64,000 bases of DNA, from the NCBI GenBank assembly GCA_020091685.1, contig CM034597.1, forward strand, positions 29,376,388 through 29,440,387, read 5' to 3'. The notes beneath the pieces were generated by a model. The model was not told the origin of the DNA, did no database searches, and saw only the letters and a list, made by a program, of their open reading frames with translations. This document shows, piece after piece, positions 22,477 to 34,475 of the stretch. This DNA is from Lutjanus erythropterus. Taxonomy: Eukaryota > Chordata > Actinopteri > Lutjaniformes > Lutjanidae. The translations under genes and the position numbers were made by a program. How positions within the stretch are numbered: position 1 is the stretch's first letter; every line of letters begins with the position of its first letter.

Positions 22477-25400
22477 ATCACAACACATCACTTTGTTAAA
22501 AAAAGAGCTTACAGAGGTTTAATGTGAAGCGTGGCTCTAATGTGGAGTCTACAGAGTGCTGTATTTGTTTTGTTTTTTATGTTGACATTTTAGTTCTGAG
22601 CATATGCCATCGATGAGAGAGCACAAGGAAAGGTTTTGATGGGATACTCCTGTGTTACTCTTAATCAAACGTGTCACTTTCAGACAATTTGACTGTTTAA
22701 TGAGTTCTAGTGGTACAGGCATGTCGATGCCTAGAAAGGCCTTAAATGGATTTGGCAATCACTGGGGGCTGGTACGCCCCTGGGTTTTCTAGTAGGCTGT
22801 GATTGTAAATGTATAGTAAGCTGAAGTGATGAAGCTTCACCTGCACTTTGCTGTGAGAATGTAAGAGGTGGTAATAGGTACTATTTTCCGTTTGATTCAC
22901 ACCATTAAGGTGAGCTGAGCCGGGCTACTTGCTGCCCCCCCCCTCCTGTATTTAAAAGTGGGGAAGAAAATCAGGGCACAGCTCTGCACGGTTCAGGTCA
23001 TTTCTTGTGGAAGCAGTGTTAGCTGTGGGTAAAGCTGTCTGAAACACTCTTGTACTGTTGGAAGTTGTCTGGGCCTGCTGAACCCCATAATAACCCCCTC
23101 TTTTTTAAGCCACGCCACTGGGGAATAAAGTAAGGTCGCTCCAGTGACAATTTCCTCTGAGCTATGCCATCAGAACTTTGAAAATGTCCTCTTTTTCTTG
23201 TATGTTTTTTTTTATGTTTTTTTTTTTTCTCTCTGGTTGTTTTATTGTTTTGATCCAAAATGGTTTGTGTGGCTGTCTGCAGGCTGGAACTAAATGCTGC
23301 AGATTGAAATCTCAACTGTGACCTAGCTGTGGCTAACTGTGAATCTGCTGCAGAGCTGCCCATCAAGCCTCTCTCCTCTTCACACTCTAGATTCTTGTTT
23401 GTCGGTTGGTTTATTTTTCTCTATCATTTTGTCTGTCTTGTTTTTTTTTTGTTTTTTTTTTTTTTTGTTACTTCAAAAGTTCAGATCAGCCTTTTGTTAA
23501 GCTACTTTATGTTTTGGAGATATTTTAGTGTACATAACAAAAACATCTTTTTATTTTTTTTCCACCAAAATGGATATTTCAGTTTCTAGTCATGTTACAT
23601 GTTACAGTTTTCAAGGTTCCGGTCAAGTTATGGTTTAATTGATGTTGTAATTCCATGTTACCTGACATTTTCTTGTGTTTCTTTTACACTTATCTTTTTG
23701 TTTGTTTGTTTTTTTTTTTCATATGAATTGTTGGCTTTAAGCTTGATGTTGTATCCAAATGTAGATCAGTGGAATCTACAAACAAATGAAAAAAGATATC
23801 GCCCTTTCTTAGCCAAAGTGACAAGGCTTCCCTTAACATCCAATTTTTAACAGAGCCCATACATTATACTACATTCACAACATGTGATATTTAATGAACC
23901 TCACTTAGAATCTACCTTCAAATGATCTGCCACAGTTAGATTATAATCTGTATCGTTAAAACCGTTGTACTCTTAGCGACTGAGATGCAGTAGTTAGATT
24001 GACACAAATCATTTACATTGAATGCACTTTAAACTTCTGGGCAATTTCTTCAATCTTAAAGAAATGTATTTGTGGTATTCGTCCTTTTTTAAATGTCTAT
24101 ATAGATTAAGGCCTAACAATCATTGTATTATCATGAAGCACCTTACAACATTTTGGTTTATTGTATTTTATGGCAAGAATGAGTTATGGGATATGAATTT
24201 GTTTTGTCAGTCAGATATTCCCCTGACATGCCAATGCTCCAAAACAAGCTTGATTTAATACTTCCAACTACTGTTACTACTTCCAACTGTTTAAAATGTT
24301 AAAGACTTATTTGGGATGTTTAGAAAACCAGATTTCCACAAGTTACACAATGTTTAAACTGGACCTTTTAACTCCAACATGGCCTCCTGATCAATAACTC
24401 TTACTTGGCAAATTGACAAGCAAAAGTCAACAACTCTTCTTAACCTTAAAGCCCAAAAAACGAATCACCAATCTAAACATATTTACCTATGAAATGTGCA
24501 AGCTGACTGGAATATGTGCTTTAACTTAATGTGTGAAGATGCTGGTTATGTATAGATATGACTTATATAGAGATAATTGTGTATTTTTTACAAATGAATG
24601 GTAATTGTAAGCCAAAGTATTGAAGGCTGAGATCAAGCTAAAGAAGGGGGATGCTGACTAAGGAATCAGCAAGGTTTGCACAAAAAAAAATGGCCCATGC
24701 CAAGGTTAATAGACCTTTGTGAATTTGAAGCCACCAAAGTGGTGACACTTCTTTTTTTGGTTCCTTAAAAGATCCTTTTTTAATTGTCCTTTAGTTTTCC
24801 CTGTACAAAGCAACATGTGAGGTTTACGTGCGCTAGCATGTATTTAAAATACATGCCATTTTAAAAGAAAGAAAAGAATTCTGCTGTGCAAAGCAACCAT
24901 GCTGAAATTCTGACACATTGTCGTGTATTGTGTTTGTGTTTGTTTCTTTGTTGTTTGATGCCAAAAGGGGTGTGGTTAAAATAATGCTTTAAAGATGGAG
25001 CATTAACAGAGCTATTGCATCATCTGAAATGTTAACTTGTTTTCAAAAGGCTGGTTTCCTGGAGCGCGATTAAGTATAATCCTTTAACTAAAACCATCTT
25101 TAGTGGATGAAAGCTGTATGGAAGTACTGTATGTTTTTAACCCAGATTTGGCTTTAATCTGTGATGGCAAGGCCAATCTCTTTCAAATGTACCAAGTAAC
25201 TTGCAGAGGGTCAGTTTGGATTTTAGCTGCATATTAGTAACGTACACCAATATATAACTTGGCAGAGCCATTAATGGATGATATAGGTTAGTGGTGGCTC
25301 TGTAACACAATACCAGACCTTCCAGTACTCTCACTGTCACATTCAAGTAGCGATAGGGTGGAAACTTAACCTCGCTGGCTCTGTGATCCGCTTCCTGTGC

Positions 25401-26785
25401 CACCTCTAGTTCCTTACTCTCCTGACATTTATATGGACTGGATTTAAAAATGCAAAAGTATCAAGATAATAGCAAATCTTGTCCTCCTCCTCCTCCTCGC
25501 TTGGTGTTTTGGCTTATGTTGTGAACACCTGTCAGAAGTTTCAGAAGTGAGGGAGCTTTATGTTGACAGTTTGATTGGGGTAAAAAGAGATCAGCCCCAG
25601 CTTCACTGAGTGGAACAAGATAAATGGCTCCATCTAGCAGTTTTCACAACTAAGTGTACACAAAACACATTACTGTTTGAGCCTCAGATACAATGTCAAA
25701 CTTACTTCAAATGACAAAAAAAAAATGTGAGGAACACATTGTTAGGCCTATATTTTTCTTAAGGTATCAGTAACTTTGTATACAATCCACAAACCGGTTC
25801 TACTTCATCTAACTTCACCGTCCTACCTCATTGTTACTCTGGTGTTTGTTTGTCAGTGACTGTAAACTATGTGTGTATATTAAAAAAATCTATAGGAAAG
25901 GTATACCTGGTTACTCTCAACATGTACAGCATATAAAACTTGTAAAACACCTCAGTACACAATATCATTCTTAGGAGAAATCAGTTTTATTACCTGCTTA
26001 AAGATGCTGCTCTAAAGGGGGTGTCTGCGTGAGGGGTCGTCTCTGAATATACAGTATATCTTCGCTCTTTGCTATGTCGTGCAGTTGATCAGTGGTTGTG
26101 TTCTGTCTCTGTATTGCATTCTGAGATTTTTACTGGTTGACGGTGCTACCAGCAAACAGTTCAAAAACTGATCTGTCTATCGGACCTCAAATGGTGCTGT
26201 TTTTCTATGTTTTTATCCTCATACAGCTATGTTTTATTCAGGTGTGTCAACCGCCACTATCCTCCCCTCAGCTAATCAAATTGTAAGCCAAAATATTTCG
26301 CGAAACGATAACCCTGCTATTACTGTATCAACTTATATGCTATCCATCCAAATATTGTAGATAGTGATTATATCCTCAGCTGTGAGTTTCAGAAGTACCT
26401 CAGAACTTGCTGATTTTAAATAGATGCATCTGCTTCTAGCACCTGTTGTCTACCAATATCACATTGTTGCAGTGTATTTTCAGAAATATGCATTTTTACT
26501 GGTTAGATCAGGTTTCACTATATATATATAGTACTTGATTATCAGATCACACTCAGATGACCAATACATTTAAAGGATACCACTGTTCACTGGTTGCATG
26601 CCAGATTGTCATCAAGAAAATCTCAGTTGGACTAGGCGGTGTATGTTACAGTAGGAGAGGTCCTCAGCAAAACCATGTTCAGTTTGTTTTACAGAAGTGG
26701 GATTCCATTGGTAGTTGTATTAAAAGTGATTTTGGGAATGTACGAACTAGAGCCCTGTCTATAATATCATGGAGATGGCATTGGT

Positions 26786-27400
26786 CCCTTTTCCACCACC
26801 ATGGAACCAGCCCCATTCTGAGCATTTCCACCAAAAAAGAAACCGGTTTGAAACCTGAAAAGATGGTTCCCAACTCGAACCAAAAAATTGCAATTTTTTC
26901 CTTGGGAACCAGTGTGGGCATGTCATATTCTACAGGTTGTTGTGCATCATTGATGAAATCCTTGATTACAACGGTTCTGTTCAAAGCTGGTGGAAATGCA
27001 GGCTGGTTCTCTAGATAGCACCAAAGTTCCAGGGAGTCTGAATCAGAGCTGATTTGGTTGAAACGGCCAAATAGACCTTTTCCACCAACATGGAACCAGT
27101 CCCATTTCAGTTCAGGTGTCTAATTTTGAACCATTTAGAACATTACCACCAAAAATGAATACGTTTAGAACCCAGAAAGTTAGTTTGCAGCTGTAACCAA
27201 AAAGTAACAGGTTTGTCCTTGGGAACCAAAGTGGGTGTGTCATATTTTACAGGTTGTTGTACATTGTGCTACGTCCCCTGTTGACAATGGTTCCCCTCTA
27301 AACTGGGGGAAACGTGAGCTGGTTCACTCAATAGCACCAAAGTTCCAGTAATTTTGAATGGAACCAGTACAATAACCAGAGCTATTTTGGTGGAAAAGGG
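26786..27400. mobile_element. head-to-tail MITE dimer (CCCTTTTCCACCA termini)
   Basis: Two ~290-320-bp copies (26786-27069 and 27076-27400), each starting ccttttccaccaacatggaa-like and ending tggtggaaaaggg-like. Both share ccttgggaaccagtgtggg, tgtcatattytacaggttgt and agcaccaaagttccag. The apparent ORF at 26557-27018 is chance reading through it. Confidence 0.8.
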
Positions 27401-28528
27401 CCCAGAGAGAGTCTTCATGGTACTTTCATGAAAACTGCCTTGGCAAGTTTTGGTATGATTAATTTCATCTCGTCACCGCTTTAATCTGTGATTCCCCTGT
27501 TGTTTCTCTCTGTCCCTTACTGTTGTTTTAACAATTCAAATGTAGTTTTCAGTGTTAAAATAATGAATTTAGTGTAGCAATTTGTTCATGATTGACTTAC
27601 TGTGAGCTTAAGTCATGTGTACAGCAGCGTTCGGTGTCTGGACTTGGCTTAATTATACAAAAAGTGCATTATATTTTCTTTTACCCTGTGCAGTGACACC
27701 AATGGAATCTTTTCTGCGCCAAAGTGTTTGAAGTATGTTGGGTTTTTTTGGGGGTGGTTTGCTCTACCTGTCAGTATGTATATATTTGTTTTTGTTTTTT
27801 TTACTCTGACCATGTCTGTGAACATGAAATGTGCTGGGGAACTCCTCTCTACTGTGAGCAGTGTGTATGTGTTCAAGTACACAGCAGTTGGTTTCTTGGA
27901 AGCACTTAAGCCATTCGTTGGACTGTTTCATAACGGTTCAATTTTAAGCTTTGCTCTGGTCCAGGGAATTGACCCAGAGAGTTTTGTGTGTAATTGAATT
28001 CCTATGCAGGTGTGGAGTTGTAATCACCTGGTTACCACATCACTGTTGGGTGGAGGGCCAACCAGGGAAAGGTGACTGGAGAGCGTTCAAACCTTTGAAT
28101 GTGTCTGCACAGCCTTGAGATAGAGTCAAAGGGGACAATGGCGACATGACAAATCCGTACAGAACTCTTACTACATTCAAACTGAGCTATACAGGGCTGC
28201 TTGGGTATATACCTGTCTGTAACTGCATTGCAATGATCATTAGGGAAAGACAGGGTTCTCACTGTATGGAGTATTTCCAGTTGGTATGATAATGTGAAAA
28301 AGAATTTCAAGACTATTGCAGTAAACACTCCCTCACCCTACTTCAGCCTCCCAGAGGCAACCCTACATGTAGAGAAGATGTTATAATTATATGCGATAGA
28401 GAGTGTACATGTCTTTGCTAAACCGGCCACACCTCTGCTATGCGAGCAACTCTTTGACGCTTAGCATCCTGTTCTGTGTTTTCTCTTGCTGCATTCAGGA
28501 ACACCTGTTTAATGTATAGATAAACAGA

Positions 28529-28534
28529 AATAAA
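28529..28534 (+). terminator. candidate polyadenylation signal AATAAA
   Basis: AATAAA on the + strand, followed by a GT/T-rich downstream region at about 28563-28610. This is the best-looking polyadenylation layout downstream of bend5, but the gene could end earlier, for example at the AATAAA at 23124. Confidence 0.35.
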
Positions 28535-31023
28535 TCCAGACTTTTATTCTATCAGCACAAACCTCTTGTTGTCTTTTTTGTCTTTCCTGCCTTGTGTCCT
28601 TCTTTCAGAGAAACGAACTGCAAGATAAAACTCATGTTGGTAACTGAACGCTAAGGTAAAAACTGTCTGCAATATTGTTTGTTTTTCGTACAACGCTGAT
28701 GCCACCATTTGATATTTGTGAAATGCTGTGTGTCACAAAGTTCAAAGAAGTAAAATGTTGCGAAACAAGTGAATCTCATCACATCTGAATCACATGAAGG
28801 AGGCTCTTTTTTTCTTGTTTTTTTTAAACATATTTTGCTGCCTTCTTAAAACCTTCTTAAATCTTAAAACCACAGGCATGTTGGCAACAATAGGGTCTTT
28901 CAGAAGCTGTGGCGAACTCAGTTTTAAAGCTACAGTGAAAATACTGGTATCATAAGAAATGAAAAGACCAAAGGAATTCATTGGTACTGACCATTGTGAC
29001 TGTTTTTGAAACTTGACCTTTCTGTATAAAATGACCTATTGTGACCTCTTGCCATCTAATCATCGCAAAATGCAATTCTCACAGAAATCTCCAAATGTTT
29101 TTGTTGACATATACACATTTTCAACACCAAATCACAGTTTTTTTTAATTGAGAGGCACCAGTCTTCTCATCAAACTCTTTGAGAAAATATTAAAGGGTAT
29201 TTACAAATTGCCAAACTATCGCTTTACCTGGATCAAAGCAATTCCAGAACAAACTGGAGACAATTTCAATCAAGTTTTGTGGTGCTTCGTTGACAAATCA
29301 GTGTGGTTATGTTGTATTGTTCACTGTTAAGACAAATTTTGTGAAGTTACAGGGGGGCTGTGAGTGACTCCTAACTTCATTTCCACCGATAGTATTTTCA
29401 CCTCAATCTGTATATTTTAAAACCACAAAATCAGGGTTCAATCTGGTCAACTGCTTTGGGCACAAACCTAGCTCAAGCCTTTAAAGTGTTATTTCTTACA
29501 CTGGAATACCACTTATCTCATGTCAAAAGAGTTTTTATTTTCAAATTGACGGCCATGTGTGCTGAATGGATTTCAGAAAACCTTAATGACCCCTCAGCTA
29601 ATGCAAATTTCTCAGCACGTGTGACTCGGTAAACTTTTAATTTAAATGCAGAGATTAAAATTAGAGTTTGAGTTTGCCATACAATGGTTACAATTTACTT
29701 TTTAAAATGTCTTACCCAGGAGTCTGACACCGTGAAGACAGACAGATTTTCCAGACAGACAGAGGCAGATGAGCTCTGGTGTTATTTCTCTGACAACTCA
29801 TTCCTCCATACACAGATCAGTGTGACTGTCTGAGCTCTTAGTGCCTTTTCACGCCACATCTGGCTCCATCTTTCCATCACTTCAGAGTCAACTTCTGTCA
29901 CCATAAAGATGAGTCCGTCTCTCCTCCACGTCCCCGGTGCATTGACTGTAGATTTCTGTTTCATGTTTGGTGTGTTTTGGTTTTTGGGAGTACGTGTGTG
30001 CATCTGCAGTGAAGTTGAGGGATTAACTGGCAGATTTTTCTCAATGTCAGCCACAAGATAACAGGATGGCACAGACCAACGGTTCACTCTACTGTATTTG
30101 TTCATTCAGTTGCCATGCTGCTGGCCTGCCTCTGTGCCACACAGCCGATGATTGGCAGCGCTGTATCTAACATGTCCCACGTCCAAACCGTATTGCATTA
30201 TCAACTCAGCTGCATGTGAGCAAGATAAGACAGAAATGGGATGTTGACATATCCGATTGCTTGTAAGATGGCTTGTTTGGAGAGGCTGGATTTGCTTGCA
30301 TCCACATTGGAAACTGATAGGAAGGTGGTCACTGTGAAGGCCATTTTCTCCCTTTCCTTATGAATAGACTGAGCTCCACTCACTCCCTCATCTACCCATC
30401 CTCTCCCCTGTCTGGCACACTGATGCATTTCCATATATTACTGCCTCTGTAAGCAAGTGTGTCATGCGCCCAGGCTTTTCCTACAGCCCAAGGGGACTTC
30501 TCAATGTCATTATCGCTAAAGCCTGCCACATGCCTGTAATGTATTGCCGCCTGGCTTTATTGGCAGCACGATGATTCAGTGGTGGTGATGATGGATTAGT
30601 GCCGGCTGGGTCGAGCTGGGCTGGGCTGAGCTGGTCCAGACTGGGCTGAGCTCTGCAGCCTCGCTGTCTGTCGCATAAACACTGTGTCCTCCTCACACAC
30701 TGCGGTATAGACGGAGGCATATCGTATTTATGTCACACACACACGCAACCTAATGAATAGGGTCATTTCGGTGCTTTTACGGAGCTTCTTGGAACATTGT
30801 CTGATTCATCTTGTCCACCTTTTGCTTTTCATGCAGACACGGTGCACACAGCAGCGTCGCATAATAGGTGGCAGTAATGCATTCTCTTTATGACATTGTT
30901 ACTGTTTTGAATGTGAAAATATAACAGCTTTTGTTGCCTCCTGGAAGGGGAAGTTCAGAGAGGGTGCACTGGGTGCATATGTTACCGCGGCGTAACAAGG
31001 TTTGATGTTTCCAGGAGCATATA

Positions 31024-31030
<7 letters not shown>
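28535..31030. other. gene-free region
   Basis: No exon recognised. 28535-29700 is AT-rich. 30100-30720 is richer in GC and repeat-free, possibly regulatory. It includes a short ctgggctgagctg tandem motif around 30614-30655. Confidence 0.4.

Positions 31031-31090
<60 letters not shown>
31031..31090. repeat. (AC)n microsatellite, 30 units
   Basis: Uninterrupted AC repeat of 60 bases. Confidence 0.98.
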
Positions 31091-31092
<2 letters not shown>

Positions 31093-31972
31093 GGTTTAGA
31101 GGAAGGACACACAGTGGCATGTTTTATTACTGAATACGAAACACACCCCATATAACACAGCCACCCAGGCTGCACTGAACCAGATCGCACGCTGGCTACC
31201 AACTGAAAGTCTAAACTCAACACTCAGCTCATGATTTGGGGTGTTTTCAACCTGTCCTGCTGTTCTACACTGTCACAGTGACGCGGCTTCAGCCTCGCTG
31301 CATGGAAATAATGGACATTAGTCTTAATTTCTCACTGCTTGCAGCAGCAACCGGCCACATTCACTGCTGCTGTTAACCTCTCCTGTCCTGAGAGACACAA
31401 TGAACTAGGGATAATTTGTCATTAATCGATCAGCTGCTGTTAAGAATTTAACTGTTAAATAATGTGTTAATTGATAATTAATCGATTGTTTTGTCTGGTG
31501 GAGCCATTTTTAAATAAGGATATGTAAACCTATACTTGAATCGAGAAGAAAAGGAGAAAAAAAAGAATAAATGACTATAAATTAGGAAAAAACAAGGATA
31601 AATGATTATATAATTAGCAGTTATTACTAATGATTAATGGTTATTAATGGTTCATCAATTAATTGATTGTTAGTGTTCTAAAATATCAGTTAAGGAAAAT
31701 GCACAAATTTGCCAGCCTACAAGGAACATACTCTGTTCCTCAATACAAAACCTTCTGGTTTGTTTATTGGTTCAGGGTTATTCAGCTTATGGCCGGGCCG
31801 CCCCCCCATTTGAAAGATATCTTAAAAAACACATTGACAGTTCTAAAGCAAATGAAAAAAAAACTGACCTCTGGATATATTTTACTTTTATTACTGCAAT
31901 AGCATTTTAATTTTAATTTTAAGCATTTTAATATCTATACATTATAAGTTAGATTTTATGACACACATAATG

Positions 31973-32033
<61 letters not shown>
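31973..32033. repeat. (AAT)n microsatellite, about 20 units
   Basis: Uninterrupted ATA/AAT trinucleotide repeat of about 61 bases in an AT-rich context. Confidence 0.97.
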
Positions 32034-32035
<2 letters not shown>

Positions 32036-32178
32036 TTTCAATTTTATTTTGGAAAATTCTTTTTTTTTTTTTTTCTTCCTTCATCATCCCCCCTGGTGGC
32101 TCCTGCTTTGAAAATCACAGCATAGTTCACAAGACTGTCACGTACATTACGTATCAGTCAAAGACAAGTAATATTCAG

Positions 32179-32505
32179 TAGGGCTGCAACTAGCCATTAT
32201 TTTACTTAACTGTTCAATAATAATATTCACAATGAATTGATTAATTGTTTAGTCTATACAGTGTGAAAGAGTTTGTGAAAAGTGCTCATCACAATTTCCC
32301 AGAGCCCAAAGTGACGTCTTCAGTTTGCTTCTTTTGTCCAACTGGCTGTCAAAGGCTCTGTTTACTCCCATAAATAGAAAGAAAAACCATCAAATCATCG
32401 TATCATATTTAAGAACCTGGAATCAAGAAATGTTTGACATGTTTGTTGGCAACTTATTTTCTTTTGATCAACTAATTGATTAATTGACTGGATGTTGCAG
32501 CTCCA
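32179..32505. mobile_element. AGGGCTGCAAC hAT-like MITE with target duplication
   Basis: Ends tagggctgcaactagc and ggatgttgcagctcca. Flanks atattcag (32171-32178) and attttcag (32506-32513) match at seven of eight bases. The internal text (cacaatttcccagagccca; gtgacgtcttcag) is the familiar body of this fish family. Confidence 0.85.
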
Positions 32506-33399
32506 ATTTTCAGCATTAAATGCAAATCATGAACGTGAACGGGTTAAACAACATTCCCAGGGTTGTTGGACAGTCTTTGGTCCTGCTCATGTTTTGTCTA
32601 CGTTGTTCGTCACTGAATGATACAATACACTGACTTTGTCTCCATTTGAGCCACACAGACTTTTGCTCATCCTGCAGTATTTCACTCTTAAAGGCATGCA
32701 AAGCTTTTTCATTACTGTAAATAATTAGAAAGTAAACGAAGAGTCGAGCTTATACTCTTCTAACTCAATCCCATCCGTTCTGTTTGTGTGACTGTATGTG
32801 CAGTACTTTATTGTCTAATTTTTTCTTAGAGATTTGTTTTCTATTTTAAGCATTCATTTACATCATGGAGCACAGCTGTGTGCAAAATATGCAAGAAGTT
32901 TGTTCATTACACTGTCTCTGTTGCCAGTAATGAACCATACATTATCTCTTCTTATATTCCCATGCTGCTGCATTTATATTAAAAGTAACTGCAGGGTTAA
33001 AAGACAAAAAGTTGAAACTGATTAATTCTGAGCTACCAATCAAACTCATACTTGCTCTTCTTCCCATGCTCCTTACATACCTTAATTTTTATTCACCCAT
33101 ACCCATCCAGCTGCATGTCCCTGCATTGTCACTTAACTGTGTGTATGATAAGATATGCTGGTAAGTCCTGACTGCAGCTGTTAAATTCCTCTCTGCTGCC
33201 AGCGTTCTTCAGATGTCCTTATCATTTTTTTAAGAAGCTTATTTGGCTGCTTCGATGATAAAAAACTGGTAAAGTTTGGAATCCATCAGGCCCTCCGGTA
33301 AGTGGATGCAAAACTGAGCTCACTTATCCTAAATACACACATACGTACCTGTGTATGCACACGCGCACACGCGCATACTTAAGCACATAGCTTCCAAAT

Positions 33400-33620
33400 G
33401 GCCTCTATTAATGCAGACGGCTCTCCCAATTAACAAGATTCAAAGCGATGATGAATTTTTCATTCTCTGAACATTTAAGCTAATTATGGCCCAAATGAAG
33501 CAGGTTCCAGTGAATCACCATGGCAGGGGCTGCCAATGGCAGCCAATGTCACTGTCACAGTGCCACTCTGCACCACCACCCTAATCACTACAGCTGCTTA
33601 ATATTCATCTCCCACTGCTC
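33400..33620. promoter_or_regulatory. possible conserved non-coding element
   Basis: Repeat-free, balanced composition, with cccaattaacaagattcaaa, gctaattatggccc and gcttaatattcatctc. Such clustered homeodomain-type cores are common in developmental enhancers. No coding frame. A guess from appearance only. Confidence 0.3.
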
Positions 33621-33789
33621 TCCCGTCGTCGCCTCTCTCCTTCCTGACTCACCTCTCCTCTCCTCACATATCCTCTCTTCTTCTCTCCTCCCACCTCTCC
33701 TCTTGTAACTTCAACTTCCCCGCTGTCCTCCGTCACCGTCCTCCTTCTCTCCGTCTCTCCCCCCTCAGTGCTTCTCTCTCACCATAGAC

Positions 33790-33970
33790 GTGTTGTTTAA
33801 AATGGAAATCAACTAATTGCGCTAATAGCATTTTAATGATAATTTAATGTAGTAAATAAAGCTTGTTACAAGCTAAGCAATTTTGTTGGATTTCAAGGGC
33901 AATCAATCTGTGTCCGATACAATCTGCTCACCTCCTTGATGATGGGCGTGGGATGTCGACAATGTGTTTT
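33790..33970. promoter_or_regulatory. possible conserved non-coding element
   Basis: Contains caactaattgcgctaatagc, ttttaatgataatttaatg and ggcaatcaatctgtg, a dense run of homeodomain-type cores without repeats. May belong with 33400-33620; a pyrimidine-rich tract (33600-33780) separates them. Confidence 0.3.
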
Positions 33971-34089
33971 CGCTTATGCAGGCTACAGATCTAACTAAAG
34001 AAAATTATTAACGCATCACTTTTGTTTTTGCTCTCATATTTCATGATTTGAAGTAAAAGATCTAAGACTTCTATGCACACAAAATGTTT

Positions 34090-34260
34090 ATTGCAACATT
34101 TTGTTTGTTTTGATCAAATCTGTGTTAGTGAGCACTTCTCCTTTGCCGAGATACTCCATCCACCTGACAGGTGGGGCGTATAGAGATGCATCATTATTTC
34201 ACTGGTGTGCCTTATACTGGTCACAATAAAAGGTCATTTGAAAAAAGACATTTATTAGGT
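34090..34260. mobile_element. old interspersed repeat (gcacttctcctttgcc ... cacaataaaaggtca)
   Basis: The text gcacttctcctttgccgag, ccatccacctgacaggtg and ggtgtgccttatactgg is one I recall as a dispersed element in many fish genomes. I cannot name the superfamily securely. Confidence 0.5.
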
Positions 34261-34307
34261 ACTGAACTGTGGCTGTTTCACTACAAATACATATTTCTTT
34301 TCCCAGT

Positions 34308-34475
34308 AGGGCAAAGTTATGACCTCCCTACTCTGCTTTGAATTTTCTAGTACTCATTGCCTTTGTTGGTTGGGTTGATTAGCTTTAGGCGTGAGGAGTG
34401 ATTGCTTTGGTTTAGGGTAAGAGTATCAGGGTAAGCCAATAAGAGGCAGAGTAGGGCAAGTCATGCCCCCCTTGG
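34308..34475. mobile_element. foldback MITE (ACTCTGC termini)
   Basis: Left end gttatgacctccctactctg and right end cagagtagggcaagtcatg are imperfect inverted repeats bounding about 165 bases. Confidence 0.65.

Larger units (their letters stand above)
20809..28534 (+). other. possible long bend5 3' UTR, or downstream intergenic DNA
   Basis: No ORF of substance. Mostly T-rich on the + strand, with poly-T runs at 23205-23230 and 23440-23467. Candidate AATAAA signals lie at 21622 (inside a transposon), 23124 and 28529. The last is followed after about 25 bases by a GT/T-rich stretch, the expected layout of a cleavage site. A 7.7-kb UTR is possible for a neuronal gene but is not shown by sequence; a complete hAT-like element at 21533-22476 and a MITE dimer at 26786-27400 lie inside it. 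Confidence 0.3.

Noticed and set aside
26557..27018. 153-codon + strand frame and the overlapping minus frame at 26679-26984
   Set aside because: They lie mostly within a MITE dimer and resemble no protein.
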